Shown in pieces: positions 9,681 to 21,607 of a DNA stretch of 64,000 nucleotides (position 1 is the first letter of the stretch; each line of letters starts with the position of its first letter). The stretch is from Cupriavidus gilardii (GTDB taxonomy: Bacteria > Pseudomonadota > Gammaproteobacteria > Burkholderiales > Burkholderiaceae). The translations under genes were made by a program, and so were the position numbers. Location: assembly GCF_013314895.1 (NCBI RefSeq), contig NZ_JABTYE010000013.1, positions 1-64,000 of the forward strand, given 5' to 3'. Below the pieces are notes generated by a model. It searched no databases. It was not told where the DNA came from and saw nothing but the letters and a program-made list of their open reading frames with translations.

Positions 9681-12170
9681 TCAACGGCTCGCCCCGCTCG
9701 CCCGGCTGCCATCGCCCGCCGCCGGCGTCAGCACCAGTGTCTCGAACGCCTTCGCCCCGGCCGGATGCCCGGCACCGCGGATCGTCACGTATTCGCCGCG
9801 CGCCCACTGCTCGGTCCAGTCGCGATAGTGCGGCGACAACACGTTGCCGGACTGCCCGGTCGGCGTGATGAAGCGCGAGGCGGACAGATCGGCCAGATCG
9901 TAGATCGCGCGCACGCTCGCGCCATGCACGTTCTCGAACGGCGCCTGCTCGTCGCCGATATTGTGGCGGCCGGCATTGACCGTATAGGTATCGCCGCCCG
10001 TCGGCACCTTGACGTTGAAGAACCCCGCCAGCGACGGCACCTTGGCAAACGGCCGGTGCTCGGCGCGCGCGGCATGGGCCTGGCCCCAGCGCCAGCGCCG
10101 CGGGTCGTCGCCATAGCGCTGCTGCAGATCGGCGATGGCGCGTTTCCACGCCGCGCCCATCGCGTCGTTGCAGTCCTCGGGCGCCGGCGTCCTGGGATCG
10201 TCGCACCAGAATCGCCCCAGGCCGCGCGAGCTGCGCAGGATGTTCAGCATCGCCTGTTGCACATTACGCTGCTCCCACATGCGGGCGAACACGCCATCGC
10301 CGACCTTGTCTTCGAACATGCCGCGCGACAGCTCCCGCAGCCAGGCGGTAGCGACCAGCGGCTCGGCGCGGTCCGCCGACATGGTGCCGTCCCAGCGCCC
10401 CAACGCCGCAAACAGCTCGCGCTCTCGGGCCGGCCGCGTGTCGTCGGCGGCGATCGACGCGCCGAGCAGCAGCGGCAGGGCCTCCTTGACTGCCAGCGAC
10501 AGCTCGTCCTTCTGGATCGCGGCGAACGTGTCCAGCGTGTGCGGGCGCCGGGCGCTCAACAACGCGCGGATGCGGTCGTGCCGATAGGGCACGGTCCATT
10601 CGCTGGTCAGGAAATACGGATAGTCGTCCGGCACGATCTTCTGGTTCGCGGTCACCACGATGCCGCCGGACGGATTGAAGCTGCGCGGCAGCCTTTCGAA
10701 CGGAATGAAGCCGTTCCAGTCGTAGCGCGCGTCCCAGCCTGGCGCGGGCGCCAGGCCCTTCAGATCGTTGGCCGCGTGGCGCAGCGGCACGCGGCCCGGG
10801 GCGATAAAGCCGATATTGCCGTCGACATCGGCATAGACGACGCTTTGCTGCGGCGTGTGGAAGTCGCGCAGCGCCTCGGTAAAGCTGGTCCAGTCGTGCG
10901 CGCGGTTCAGCTTCAGGCCGGCCTGCACCGTGCGGTCGTCGGGCCGCAGCGCGACCCACTGAAACGCCACCACATACTGCGCGCCCAGCGGCGCGACGGC
11001 TTCGGCGAGCGGTTCGGCGACATCGGAGATCACCGGCCCATGGCGGGTCGAGCGGACCCGCACCGTCACGTCGGGCTGGTCCTTGACGCGGATGGTTTCC
11101 TCGCGCACCGCGAATTCGGCCCAGCCATTGGGCGCCTGGTACTGCTCGGGCCGTCCTGGCCGGAGCCGCTCGATATACAGATCCTGCAGATCCGGCGCGG
11201 TATTGGTGAAGCCCCAGGCGATGCGCGGCGTATGGCCGATCACGACCACCGGCATCCCCGGCAGCGTGGCGCCGGTCACGTCCAGGCCCGGCGCGCGCAG
11301 CGTGGCGAAATACCACAGCGCCGGCGCCTGCAGGCCCAGGTGCAGATCGTTGGCCAGCAGCGGCTTGCCCGAACGGGTATGGGCGCCGGAGACGACCCAG
11401 TTGTTCGAGCCCATGCCTTCGACCAGGCCCGGCGGCGCGGCCGCCTCGACGCGCGCCATTGCCGTGGTCAGCGGTGCCAGTTGCCGGTACAGCGCGGGAT
11501 AGTCGGTGGTGCGCAGCGGCTGCTCGCCCGGATACGGCGCCAGCAGTTCGTTGATGCGCGACAGCGGCAGCGTCTGCGCCAGCCGCATGCGCAGCACCTC
11601 GCGGCTCCAGTTGGCGCTCAGGTCCCAGGCCATCATGGTCTGCCAGGCCAGCGTATCGGCCGGCTCCCAGCGCTCGGGCACGGTGCGCAGGATGGCGAAT
11701 TCGGGCGGCAGCGGCCCCTTGTGGCTGTCGATGCCGGCATTGACGCCATCGGCATAGGCCTGCAGCGCGGCCCGCGTCTCGGGCGTGCTGGCGGCGAAGG
11801 CGGCCTCGGCGTTTCGGCGTACGCCGATGGTGCGCAGGAAGCGATCGGTCGGCAGCGCGCTCGGCCCGAGGATCTCGGCCAGCCGCCCCGCGGCGATGCG
11901 CTTGTTCATCTGCATCTGCCAGAGCCGATCCTGCGCATGGACGAAGCCCAGGCCGAAATAGGCATCGCGCGGATCGCCCGCCTCGATGCGCGGAATCGCA
12001 TGGCGATCGCGCACGATGGTGACGCGCCCGTGCAAACCCGCCAGCGCAACGGTACCGGCCACCTCAGGCTGCGATGCCTGCCGATACCAGGCATAGCCGC
12101 CTATCGCCGCGGCCAGTCCCAATCCGGCCACGATGACCGTCAGCCATGCCAGCCGCTTGAGCCAATGCAT
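9681..12170 (-). CDS. penicillin acylase family Ntn hydrolase
   Basis: Peptidase S45-type N-terminal-nucleophile amidohydrolase: relatives cleave amide bonds of penicillins, acyl-homoserine lactones or other N-acyl compounds after self-processing. The product is 829 residues from ATG 12170, which follows a strong purine tract (GGGGAGGGGAAGG). Order: N-terminal hydrophobic signal/anchor (about residues 8-28), alpha chain, then the cleavage region GMGSNNWVVSG, in which the Ser becomes the nucleophile of the beta chain. Later motifs GFTNTAPDLQDLY and HGPVISD fit the family. Location is probably periplasmic or membrane-anchored. It stands alone behind a 14-bp repeat array. Substrate unknown; quorum-signal acylase is one possibility. 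Confidence 0.88.
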   Translation of the reverse strand: MHWLKRLAWLTVIVAGLGLAAAIGGYAWYRQASQPEVAGTVALAGLHGRVTIVRDRHAIPRIEAGDPRDAYFGLGFVHAQDRLWQMQMNKRIAAGRLAEILGPSALPTDRFLRTIGVRRNAEAAFAASTPETRAALQAYADGVNAGIDSHKGPLPPEFAILRTVPERWEPADTLAWQTMMAWDLSANWSREVLRMRLAQTLPLSRINELLAPYPGEQPLRTTDYPALYRQLAPLTTAMARVEAAAPPGLVEGMGSNNWVVSGAHTRSGKPLLANDLHLGLQAPALWYFATLRAPGLDVTGATLPGMPVVVIGHTPRIAWGFTNTAPDLQDLYIERLRPGRPEQYQAPNGWAEFAVREETIRVKDQPDVTVRVRSTRHGPVISDVAEPLAEAVAPLGAQYVVAFQWVALRPDDRTVQAGLKLNRAHDWTSFTEALRDFHTPQQSVVYADVDGNIGFIAPGRVPLRHAANDLKGLAPAPGWDARYDWNGFIPFERLPRSFNPSGGIVVTANQKIVPDDYPYFLTSEWTVPYRHDRIRALLSARRPHTLDTFAAIQKDELSLAVKEALPLLLGASIAADDTRPARERELFAALGRWDGTMSADRAEPLVATAWLRELSRGMFEDKVGDGVFARMWEQRNVQQAMLNILRSSRGLGRFWCDDPRTPAPEDCNDAMGAAWKRAIADLQQRYGDDPRRWRWGQAHAARAEHRPFAKVPSLAGFFNVKVPTGGDTYTVNAGRHNIGDEQAPFENVHGASVRAIYDLADLSASRFITPTGQSGNVLSPHYRDWTEQWARGEYVTIRGAGHPAGAKAFETLVLTPAAGDGSRASGASR

Positions 12171-12214
12171 CGCCTTCCCCTCCCCCGTCAAACCGTTCGT
12201 TGCGGTCGTATGTC

Positions 12215-12308
12215 GTTGACGTGATGTTGTTGACGCGCTGTTGTCGACGTGCTGTTGTCGACGTGCTGTTGTCGACGTGCTGTCGTCGACGTGCTGTCGT
12301 CGATTATG
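12215..12308. repeat. 14-bp tandem repeat array (GTCGACGTGCTGTT)
   Basis: Units start at 12215, 12229, 12243, 12257, 12271, 12285 and 12299, exactly 14 bp apart, outer copies diverged. The array lies upstream of the acylase gene and downstream of the aldehyde dehydrogenase terminator. The period is not a multiple of three and it is non-coding. Each unit carries the palindrome GTCGAC or GTTGAC. Confidence 0.9.
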
Positions 12309-12316
12309 GTCGACGT

Positions 12317-12341
12317 AAAAATGCCCGGACAGGCCGGGCAT
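12317..12341 (-). terminator. intrinsic terminator of the aldehyde dehydrogenase gene
   Basis: On the minus strand a perfect 8-bp stem ATGCCCGG / CCGGGCAT with a 5-base loop is followed by a run of Ts (12317-12320). It starts 19 bases after the stop codon. Confidence 0.85.
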
Positions 12342-12359
12342 CGTGAAAGCAGTCGGCGC

Positions 12360-13793
12360 TCAGGCCGCGGGCTTCTTCAGCTGCAGCGCCTTGTACTCGA
12401 GGAACTCTTCCAGGCCATACTTGCCGGCCTCGCGTCCATGGCCCGACTGCTTGAAGCCGCCGAACGGCGCCAGCATGTTGAACGGACCGCCATTGATGTC
12501 GACCTGGCCGGTACGGATGCGGCGCGCCACGCGGATCGCGCGCGCCTCGTCGCCCGACCACACGCCGCCCCCCAGGCCGTAGACGCTGTCGTTGGCGATG
12601 CGCACCGCGTCTTCCTCGGTGTCGTAGCAGATGATCGACAGCACCGGCCCAAAGATCTCTTCCTGGGCGACGGTCGCCTTGGGATCGACGTTGCCGAGCA
12701 CGGTCGGCTGCACGAAGTAGCCCTTGTCCAGGCCGGCCGGCGGCTCGGTGCCGCCCGCCACCAGTTCGGCGCCCTCGTTGAGCCCGCGCTGGATATAGCC
12801 GACCACGCGATCCTTCTGCGCGGCCGAGATCAGCGGTCCCAGCCTGGTCGTTTCCTGCAGCGGATCGCCGACGGTAAAGCCCGCCACCACCTTCTGCACG
12901 ATCTCCTTGACCTCGTCATAGCGGGCGCGCGGCACCAGCATGCGGGTATGCGCCGAGCAGGTCTGGCCGGAGTTCAGGAAGCAGGCGTTGATGGTGCCCT
13001 TGACGGCGGCCGGCAGGTCGGCGTCGTCCAGGATCACCGAGGCGGACTTGCCGCCCAGTTCCAGCGCGACCCGCTTGACGGTCTGCGCGGCCAGTTCGGA
13101 GACGCGCTTGCCGGCGCGCGTCGAGCCGGTGAACGACACCATGTCGACCTCGCGGTGGCTGGCCAGCACCTCGCCGACCACCGGGCCGTAGCCGGTCACC
13201 AGGTTGAACACGCCCGGCGGCAGGCCGGCGGCCTCGATCACCTCGGCCAGCACGAAGGCGTTCAGCGGCGCCACCTCGGACGGCTTGAGCACCACCGTGC
13301 AGCCAGCGGCCAGCGCGGGGGCGACCTTCAGCGTGATCTGGTTCAGCGGATAGTTCCACGGCGTGATGGCGGCGACCACGCCGACCGGCTCGCGGACCAC
13401 CAGCGAATTGCCGACCTCTTCCTCGAAGGTGAAGGACTCGACCAGCTTGGCGGCCTGGCTCCAGTTGAAGACCGGACCGCCGACCTGGATCGCGCGGGCC
13501 AGCTTGATCGGCATGCCGACCTCGGCGGCGATCAGCTGCGCCAGCTCCTCGGTGCGCGCCTTCAGGCCCTCGGCAACCTTGCGGATATAGTCCGCGCGCT
13601 GCTGCGGCGGCGTCGCGGCCCAGCCGTCGAAGGCGGCGCGGGCCGCCTGGATGGCATCCTCGGCATCGCGGGCATGGCCTTCCGGAATCCGGCCCATCAC
13701 CTCTTCGGTGGTGGAATGGATGACGTCGATCTGCCCGGTGCCGTGCGGGGTCACCCATTTGCCGTTGATAAAGAGTTTGTCTCGTTGCTGCAT
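12360..13793 (-). CDS. NAD(P)+-dependent aldehyde dehydrogenase
   Basis: Oxidises an aldehyde to the carboxylic acid. Length 477 residues from ATG 13793; a GTG two codons upstream (13799) is nearer the GAGG site and could be the true start. Visible motifs: [10 protein letters not shown] (cofactor pocket), [17 protein letters not shown], the general-base region [10 protein letters not shown], and the catalytic cysteine in [12 protein letters not shown]-terminal [13 protein letters not shown]. It belongs to the betaine/gamma-aminobutyraldehyde-like broad class; the substrate is not deducible. Monocistronic, ending in a clear terminator. Confidence 0.93.
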   Translation of the reverse strand: MQQRDKLFINGKWVTPHGTGQIDVIHSTTEEVMGRIPEGHARDAEDAIQAARAAFDGWAATPPQQRADYIRKVAEGLKARTEELAQLIAAEVGMPIKLARAIQVGGPVFNWSQAAKLVESFTFEEEVGNSLVVREPVGVVAAITPWNYPLNQITLKVAPALAAGCTVVLKPSEVAPLNAFVLAEVIEAAGLPPGVFNLVTGYGPVVGEVLASHREVDMVSFTGSTRAGKRVSELAAQTVKRVALELGGKSASVILDDADLPAAVKGTINACFLNSGQTCSAHTRMLVPRARYDEVKEIVQKVVAGFTVGDPLQETTRLGPLISAAQKDRVVGYIQRGLNEGAELVAGGTEPPAGLDKGYFVQPTVLGNVDPKATVAQEEIFGPVLSIICYDTEEDAVRIANDSVYGLGGGVWSGDEARAIRVARRIRTGQVDINGGPFNMLAPFGGFKQSGHGREAGKYGLEEFLEYKALQLKKPAA

Positions 13794-14110
13794 AGCCACA
13801 ATTCCTCGGTGAGCCCTCGGGCGGTTGGCCCTCAGGCGTTTCCAAACTGAATCAGCCGTTTCAGGGCGTTTGCGATTGTTTTAAGTTTTTTCCGTGCCGA
13901 CATTGTAGAGCCGATTTTGCCAGCCGATATCGACTGGTCGCGCCGCGTGGGCCCCACCGGCGCCGATATTCCGCCGATAATCGCGCGCCGATCGTGCACC
14001 GCAGCGATAAAAAAGGCCGCAACGCATCGATGCGTTGCGGCCTTTGTTCGTCGAGTGCCCCGGCACAGCGGGCAGCGAACGGGTCGCCAGATGGGCGGGC
14101 AGCCAGCCGA
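13794..14110. other. 317-bp gap between aldehyde dehydrogenase and ABC-F genes
   Basis: Holds the leader of the minus-strand aldehyde dehydrogenase gene (possible minus-strand -10 TACAAT near 13900, no clear -35) and the terminator of the ABC-F gene. No credible coding region. Confidence 0.5.
14009..14045 (-). terminator. strong terminator of the ABC-F gene
   Basis: A perfect 34-bp palindrome (14012-14045, AAAGGCCGCAACGCATC and its exact reverse complement) is followed on the minus strand by six Ts (14009-14014). It lies 65-100 bases after the ABC-F stop. An unusually long perfect stem. Confidence 0.9.
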
Positions 14111-15733
14111 TCAGCCGGCGATACCCTGCGATTCCAGGTATTCGTCGTAGGTGCCCAGATAATCGGTCACCGTGCCGTCCGTGCGGATTTCGATGATCCG
14201 CGTGGCCAGCGCGCTGACGAATTCGCGGTCGTGCGAAACGAAGATCAGCGTGCCGGTGAACTTGTCCAGCGCGATCTGCAGCGATTCGATCGACTCCATG
14301 TCCATGTGGTTGGTCGGCTCGTCCAGCGCCAGCACATTATGGCGGCCCAGCATCAGCTTGCCCCAGATCATGCGGCCCTTCTCGCCGCCGGACAGCACCT
14401 TGACCGACTTCTTGATGTCGTCGGCCGAGAACAGCAGCCGGCCCAGCGTGCCGCGCAGCGACTGGTCGTCGTCGCCCGCCTGCGTCCACTGGGTCATCCA
14501 GTCCATCAGGTTGGTGTCTTCCGGGAACTCCTCGTAGGTGTCCTGGGGCATGTAGCCGACATTGGCGTTCTCGGCCCACTTGACGGTGCCGTGGTCGACC
14601 TCGATGCCGCGCTGCACGCCGGTCTGCACCGCGCCGTTCAGCAGGCAGCGCAGCAGCGTGGTCTTGCCCGCGCCGTTCTCGCCGATGATGGCGACGCGCT
14701 CGCCGGCCTGGATCGACAGCGACAGATTGTTCAGGATCTGGCGGTCGTAGGCCTTGCTGATGTTCTCCGCGGTGACCGCCAGGTTGTGCAGCTTCTTCTC
14801 GAACTCGAAGCGGATGAACGGGTTCTGACGCGACGACGGCTTGATGTCCTCGACCTTGATCTTGTCGATCTGCTTCAGGCGCGAGGTGGCCTGGCGGGCC
14901 TTGGACTTGTTGGCCGAGAAGCGGCGCACGAAGTCCTGCAGCTCGGTGATCCGCTCCTTGGCGCGCGCGTTGGCCGCCATCTGGCGCTCGCGGGCCTGCA
15001 TCGACGCTTCCATGTAGTCGTCGTAGTTGCCCGGGTAGACCTTCAGCGTGCCGTAGTCCATGTCGGCCATGTGCGTACAGACCGAGTTCAGGAAGTGGCG
15101 ATCGTGGGAGATGATGATCATGGTGGAATTGCGCTCGTTGAGCACATGTTCCAGCCAGCGGATCGTATTGATGTCCAGGTTGTTGGTCGGCTCGTCCAGC
15201 AGCAGCACGTCCGGATTCGAGAACAGCGCCTGCGCCAGCAGCACCCGCAGCTTCCAGCCCGGCGCGATATTGCTCATCGTGCCCTGATGCTGGTCGGTCG
15301 GGATGCCCACGCCCAGCAGCAGCTCGCCGGCGCGCGCCTCGGCCGTGTAGCCGTCGTATTCGGCGTACTTGGCCTCGAGCTCGGCGGCCTTCATGTAGTC
15401 TTCGTCGGTCGCTTCCGGGTTCGCGTAGATCGCGTCGCGCTCCTGCGCCGCCGCCCACATCTCGGTATGGCCCATCATCACCACGTCGAGCACGCGCATG
15501 TCTTCATAGGCGAACTGGTCCTGGCGCAGCTTGCCCAGGCGCACGCCCGGTTCCAGCATCACGTTGCCGGCGCTCGGCTCCAGGTCGCCGCCGAGGATCT
15601 TCATGAAGGTGGACTTGCCGCAGCCGTTCGCGCCGATCAGGCCGTAGCGGTTGCCCTCGCCGAACTTGACCGAGATATTCTCGAACAAGGGCTTGGGGCC
15701 GAACTGCATGGTGATGTTTGCGGTAGATAGCAC
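14111..15733 (-). CDS. ybiT: ABC-F family ATPase, YbiT-like
   Basis: Ribosome-associated ABC-F protein with two ATPase domains and no membrane segments. Length 540 residues from a GTG at 15733 (AAGG nine bases upstream; N-terminus [20 protein letters not shown] matches the family). Domain 1 has Walker [10 protein letters not shown] and DEPTNNLD, but its signature is APGWKLR rather than LSGGE, a YbiT-type trait. A charged linker (about 250-310) follows. Domain 2 has [18 protein letters not shown] and DEPTNHMD. The frame is open 138 bases further upstream without a matching start. Monocistronic with a strong terminator. Likely role in translation-elongation rescue or ribosome occupancy. Confidence 0.9.
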   Translation of the reverse strand: MLSTANITMQFGPKPLFENISVKFGEGNRYGLIGANGCGKSTFMKILGGDLEPSAGNVMLEPGVRLGKLRQDQFAYEDMRVLDVVMMGHTEMWAAAQERDAIYANPEATDEDYMKAAELEAKYAEYDGYTAEARAGELLLGVGIPTDQHQGTMSNIAPGWKLRVLLAQALFSNPDVLLLDEPTNNLDINTIRWLEHVLNERNSTMIIISHDRHFLNSVCTHMADMDYGTLKVYPGNYDDYMEASMQARERQMAANARAKERITELQDFVRRFSANKSKARQATSRLKQIDKIKVEDIKPSSRQNPFIRFEFEKKLHNLAVTAENISKAYDRQILNNLSLSIQAGERVAIIGENGAGKTTLLRCLLNGAVQTGVQRGIEVDHGTVKWAENANVGYMPQDTYEEFPEDTNLMDWMTQWTQAGDDDQSLRGTLGRLLFSADDIKKSVKVLSGGEKGRMIWGKLMLGRHNVLALDEPTNHMDMESIESLQIALDKFTGTLIFVSHDREFVSALATRIIEIRTDGTVTDYLGTYDEYLESQGIAG

Positions 15734-15922
15734 GTCGAAGAACCTTTTGGAATGCGGTGTAGCGGTAAAGAGGGCGAGACCCCGTGCCGTGGCGGACCGT
15801 GCCGCATTGGGCGGCCGGCGTGGCAAGTACCGAATGCGGCCGAACAAAAGCGGGCCGGCCGGAATAGCCACAGGGGGAGCCGTTTACCTTGGGGAGAATC
15901 CGCGAGTTTACCATTCATCGCG

Positions 15923-15955
15923 GCAACGAGCCTGCAACGAGCGTGCAACAAGCGC
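15923..15955 (+). repeat. 11-bp tandem repeat, three copies
   Basis: GCAACGAGCST units at 15923, 15934 and 15945 in the gap between the ABC-F start and the end of the LD-carboxypeptidase gene. Non-coding. Confidence 0.7.
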
Positions 15956-16003
15956 GCTCCTCGCGCCGCCATGGCGCCGTGACGGACGGATAACGGACGG
16001 CGC

Positions 16004-18235
<2,232 letters not shown>

Positions 18236-18278
18236 GAAGACCGGTGCCGAGTGCCGTTGGGAGCCGAACGACCGGCTG

Positions 18279-18914
18279 CTAGCGGATGCCCAGCATCTTG
18301 TGGGTTTGCAGCGAAAGGCGCCAGCGCGGATGACGCTGGCAAAAATCGACGGCGAGAGCCGTATTCTCGCGCGCCAGCAGGCCGTCCATCGGCTGCACGA
18401 GGAAATAGCGGAAATCCAGCGCCTCGTATGCCGCGAAGTCCTGGCCCGGCTGCGGAATCACGACCTTGAGCTCGTCGCCGCGCGTGACCACCAGTTCGGC
18501 GCCCATCTTCGGGCTGACGCAGACCCAGTCGATGCCGTCCGGCACCGCGATCGTGCCGTTGGTCTCGATCGCGATCTCGAAGCCCTGCGCATGCAGCGCG
18601 TCGATCAGCGGCGCATCGAGCTGCAGCAGCGGCTCGCCGCCGGTGCAGACCACCAGCGGACGCCCGCCCGTGCCTTGCGGCCATTGCGAGGCGACCTGCG
18701 CGGCCAGTTCCTCGGCGTTGCGGTACTTGCCGCCCAGCGTGCCGTCGGTGCCGACGAAATCGGTATCGCAGAAGCGGCAGATCGCCTGCTCGCGGTCCTG
18801 CTCGCGGCCGCTCCACAGATTGCAGCCCGCGAAGCGGCAGAACACGGCGGCGCGGCCCGCGTTGGCGCCCTCGCCCTGCAGCGTGTAGAAGATTTCCTTG
18901 ACGGCGTAAGTCAT
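18279..18914 (-). CDS. queE: 7-carboxy-7-deazaguanine synthase QueE (radical SAM)
   Basis: Radical-SAM ring contraction of carboxytetrahydropterin to 7-carboxy-7-deazaguanine, the step after QueD. Length 211 residues from ATG 18914, chosen because MTYAVKEIFYTLQGEG is the family N-terminus. The cluster motif is Cys31-x14-Cys46-x2-Cys49 (GCNLWSG...AICRFCD), the extended spacing characteristic of this QueE subtype instead of the standard CxxxCxxC. VCTGGEPLLQLD is the SAM-contact GGE motif. First gene of the queE-queD pair; no preQ1 riboswitch is apparent upstream. Confidence 0.93.
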   Translation of the reverse strand: MTYAVKEIFYTLQGEGANAGRAAVFCRFAGCNLWSGREQDREQAICRFCDTDFVGTDGTLGGKYRNAEELAAQVASQWPQGTGGRPLVVCTGGEPLLQLDAPLIDALHAQGFEIAIETNGTIAVPDGIDWVCVSPKMGAELVVTRGDELKVVIPQPGQDFAAYEALDFRYFLVQPMDGLLARENTALAVDFCQRHPRWRLSLQTHKMLGIR

Positions 18915-19026
18915 GCTTGGGGTTGGCTCGACCTGTCGGATCGACCTGGAAGATTGGCGACGGGGTGCTGGCCTCGGACGAGGGATACCCGGGCGCGGGG
19001 AAACGCGACAGTATACCAAAGACAGC

Positions 19027-19965
19027 TCAATGCCGCAGACGCCGCGCAGGTCCGCCCGACGTGGGCCGGTCCGGCGCTTCGCCCTGCATCCGCGCCGCCA
19101 GAAAGTCCAGAAAGCAGGCAATCCGCGCCGACAGCTGGGTATTCAGATAGTAGACCGCATGGATGGGCTGGCGCACATCGAGCGTCTCGCGCGGAAACAG
19201 CTGCACCAGGTCGCCGCGAGCCCGGTCCTGCGCCGTCATGAAATCGGCCAGGCACACCACGCCCTGCCCTGCAAGCGCCAGCTGGCGCAGCGTCTCGCCG
19301 CTGGAAGCGGACACCGCGGGGGTGATTTCGAACTCGTTGCCGGCCTCGTCGCGCAGGGGCCAGCGGTTCAGGCTGTCGGGCTGCGTGAAGCCGAGCAGGC
19401 TGTGGCGGGCCAGCTCTCGGACCGAGCGCGGCCGCCCGTGCGCCTTCAGGTAGACCGGGCTCGCCAGCACGCGCAGCCGGCTGTGGCACAGCGGCCGGGC
19501 ATGCAGCGTCGAATCGCGCAGCGCGCCGATGCGGATCGCGACATCGGTGCGGTGCTCGAGCAGATCGATGATCTGGTCGCTGCTGTGCAGCTCCAACTCG
19601 ATCTCGGGATAGGCGCGGCGAAAGTCCTCGACCAGCGGTACCACCACATGCAGCATGAACGGCGAAGCGGCGTTGATGCGCAGCTTGCCGGCCGGCTTCT
19701 GCCGCCGCAGCGCGATCTGCTCCTCGGCCTGGTCCACCGCGCCTAGGATGGCGCGGGCATGCGCGAGCAGCGCGGCGCCCTCCTCGGTCAGCTCCAGCCG
19801 GCGCGTGGTCCGCCGCAGCAGCGCAGTAGCCAGCTTGTCCTCGAGCCGCGCCAGCGCCCGGCTGACGCCGGAAACGGTCTGCCCAAGCTGGTCGGCCGCC
19901 GCCGTGATCGAGCCGCTGTCCACAACGGTGACAAAGGCGAGCAGTTCTTCCAGGGTCATCTTCAT
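19027..19965 (-). CDS. LysR-family regulator, divergent from MFS exporter
   Basis: 312 residues from the ATG at 19965 (AGGAA eight bases upstream; a second ATG at 19959). N-terminal winged helix (LLAFVTVVDSGSITAAADQLGQTVSGVSRALARLEDKL), then a periplasmic-binding-like effector domain. The C-terminus carries a 20-residue Arg/Pro-rich extension. It diverges from the MFS gene starting at 20127, with a symmetrical site between them, so it most likely controls that exporter. Confidence 0.9.
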   Translation of the reverse strand: MKMTLEELLAFVTVVDSGSITAAADQLGQTVSGVSRALARLEDKLATALLRRTTRRLELTEEGAALLAHARAILGAVDQAEEQIALRRQKPAGKLRINAASPFMLHVVVPLVEDFRRAYPEIELELHSSDQIIDLLEHRTDVAIRIGALRDSTLHARPLCHSRLRVLASPVYLKAHGRPRSVRELARHSLLGFTQPDSLNRWPLRDEAGNEFEITPAVSASSGETLRQLALAGQGVVCLADFMTAQDRARGDLVQLFPRETLDVRQPIHAVYYLNTQLSARIACFLDFLAARMQGEAPDRPTSGGPARRLRH

Positions 19966-20032
19966 GGCGCGGTTTCCTGCGCAAGCGGCGGCGGCGCCGG
20001 CGCTGATCGGCCCCGCCGGCGTGTCGCGATTG

Positions 20033-20074
20033 TTGACTGGCAAGCAAATATTTTCTGCATATTAACGGATTAAT
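20033..20074. promoter_or_regulatory. LysR/MFS intergenic operator and possible promoter
   Basis: ATTAACGGATTAAT (20061-20074) is a perfect 5-bp-arm dyad in an AT-rich island inside GC-rich DNA. A plausible -35 TTGACT (20033-20038) faces the MFS gene, with a poor -10 around 20058-20065. Assignment to the divergent LysR is inferred. Confidence 0.5.
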
Positions 20075-20126
20075 CGGCAAGCCAGCGAGGGCCACAATGC
20101 GTGCCATTCGATATCTGGAGGCCATC

Positions 20127-21332
20127 ATGCCCCTCGCCTTGTTGGCGCTGACAATCAGCGCATTCGCCATCGGCACGACGGAGTTCGTCATCGTCGGCCT
20201 GATTCCCACCGTCGCGGCCGATCTGCACGTGTCGCTGCCCTCGGCCGGCCTGCTGGTCAGCCTGTACGCGCTCGGCGTCGCCGTGGGCGCGCCACTGCTG
20301 ACCGCGCTGACCGGCCGGCTGCCGCGCAAGACCCTGCTGCTGTCGCTGATGGCGCTGTTCACCCTCGGTAATCTGCTGGCCTGGCAGGCGCCGGGCTACG
20401 GCTCGCTGGTGCTGGCCCGCGTGCTGACCGGCCTGGCCCACGGCGTGTTCTTTTCGATCGGCTCGACCATCGCCACCGGACTGGTGCCGCGCGAAAAGGC
20501 CGCCAGCGCGATCGCCATCATGTTCACCGGGCTGACCGTCGCGCTGGTCACCGGCGTGCCGCTGGGCACCTTCATCGGCCAGCACTTCGGCTGGCGCGAG
20601 ACTTTCCTGGCCGTTTCCGCGCTGGGCGTGGTCGCCTTCGTCGGCAGCTTGCTGTTCGTGCCGTCCGGCATCCGGCACACGCCGCCCGCCTCGCTGATGC
20701 AGCAGGCCCGCGTGCTGGCCGAACCGCGGTTGCTGCTGGTCTACGCCAAGACCGCGATCGGCTATGGCGGCTCCTTCATCCCCTTCACCTTTCTCGCGCC
20801 GATCCTGCAGGACGTCTCCGGCTTCGACGCCGGCGCGGTCAGCCTGGTGATGCTCGTGTACGGCCTGTCGGTCGCGGTCGGCAATATCTGGGGCGGCCGC
20901 CTGGCCGACCGTCACGGCCCGATCCCGGCGCTCAAGACGATGTTCGTGCTGCTGGCCGCGGTGCTTCTGGTGCTGAACTTCACCGCGCCGCACCGCTGGC
21001 TGGTGGTGGCGACGGTGCTGGCCTGGGGCGCGGTCGCCTTCGGCAATGTGCCGGGCCTGCAGGTCTATGTCGTCAAGCAGGCCGAGCGCTTCACGCCGCA
21101 GGCGGTCGATGTCGCCTCGGGCCTCAATATCGCCGCGTTCAATCTGGGCATCGCCGGCGCGGCCTGGGCCGGTGGCCTGATCGTGACCCACCTGGGGTTG
21201 ATGCATACGCCGTGGATCGGTGCCGTGGTGGTGCTCGTCGCGCTGGCATTGACGGCCTGGAGCGGCCGCCTCGATCGCGCTGACGGCGTGGTCCATCGGG
21301 GTGGCGGTATCGCGGGCGCGATATCGCACTAA
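20127..21332 (+). CDS. MFS efflux transporter, AraJ/DHA1-like
   Basis: 401 residues with about 12 hydrophobic segments. N-terminus LLALTISAFAIGTTEFVIVGLIPTVA is typical of the AraJ/YdhP/PbuE drug or arabinose-exporter subgroup; motif A-like region GRLPRKTLLL follows TM2, and the substrate is unknown. ATG 20127 has GGAGG seven bases upstream, so the upstream ATG at 20097 is not used. Paired with a divergent LysR. Confidence 0.88.
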   Translation: MPLALLALTISAFAIGTTEFVIVGLIPTVAADLHVSLPSAGLLVSLYALGVAVGAPLLTALTGRLPRKTLLLSLMALFTLGNLLAWQAPGYGSLVLARVLTGLAHGVFFSIGSTIATGLVPREKAASAIAIMFTGLTVALVTGVPLGTFIGQHFGWRETFLAVSALGVVAFVGSLLFVPSGIRHTPPASLMQQARVLAEPRLLLVYAKTAIGYGGSFIPFTFLAPILQDVSGFDAGAVSLVMLVYGLSVAVGNIWGGRLADRHGPIPALKTMFVLLAAVLLVLNFTAPHRWLVVATVLAWGAVAFGNVPGLQVYVVKQAERFTPQAVDVASGLNIAAFNLGIAGAAWAGGLIVTHLGLMHTPWIGAVVVLVALALTAWSGRLDRADGVVHRGGGIAGAISH

Positions 21333-21381
21333 GTCGCGGTGAGTGGCGCCAGGTCGCGGCGAGTCGCGGCGAGTCGCATCG
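21332..21381 (+). repeat. 10-bp tandem repeat after the MFS gene
   Basis: Five imperfect 10-bp units (consensus AGTCGCGGCG) begin at the MFS stop codon. Non-coding; no terminator is recognisable in it. Confidence 0.7.
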
Positions 21382-21505
21382 AGAGGCCCTGCGACCCAGC
21401 GTGGCGGCACTGCGCGACCCGGCCGCCAGGTGCCGAATCTGCACCGCCTCCCCGCCAATGCTTCCAATGATGCAAACCGGTTCGTGCCCGCCCCCGTGGA
21501 TGTGA

Positions 21506-21526
21506 TGCATGCCCCTACGGCATGCA
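21506..21526. promoter_or_regulatory. 21-bp palindrome upstream of the Gly/Ser protein gene
   Basis: TGCATGCC-N5-GGCATGCA, perfect 8-bp arms, about 80 bases before the ATG at 21608. Could be an operator or a leader hairpin. The rest of 21382-21605 shows no gene. Confidence 0.4.
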
Positions 21527-21607
21527 AATTGCGTCGCATTGTTCGTCTACGCGCAAAGACAAGACCAAGCCGGGCCTGGCCCGGCATCACACTTCCTGGA
21601 GAGACAC

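Noticed and set aside
12215..12308. CRISPR array
   Set aside because: Unit is 14 bp with no unique spacers; a plain tandem repeat.
18915..19026. preQ1 riboswitch before queE
   Set aside because: No recognisable aptamer pattern near the start codon.
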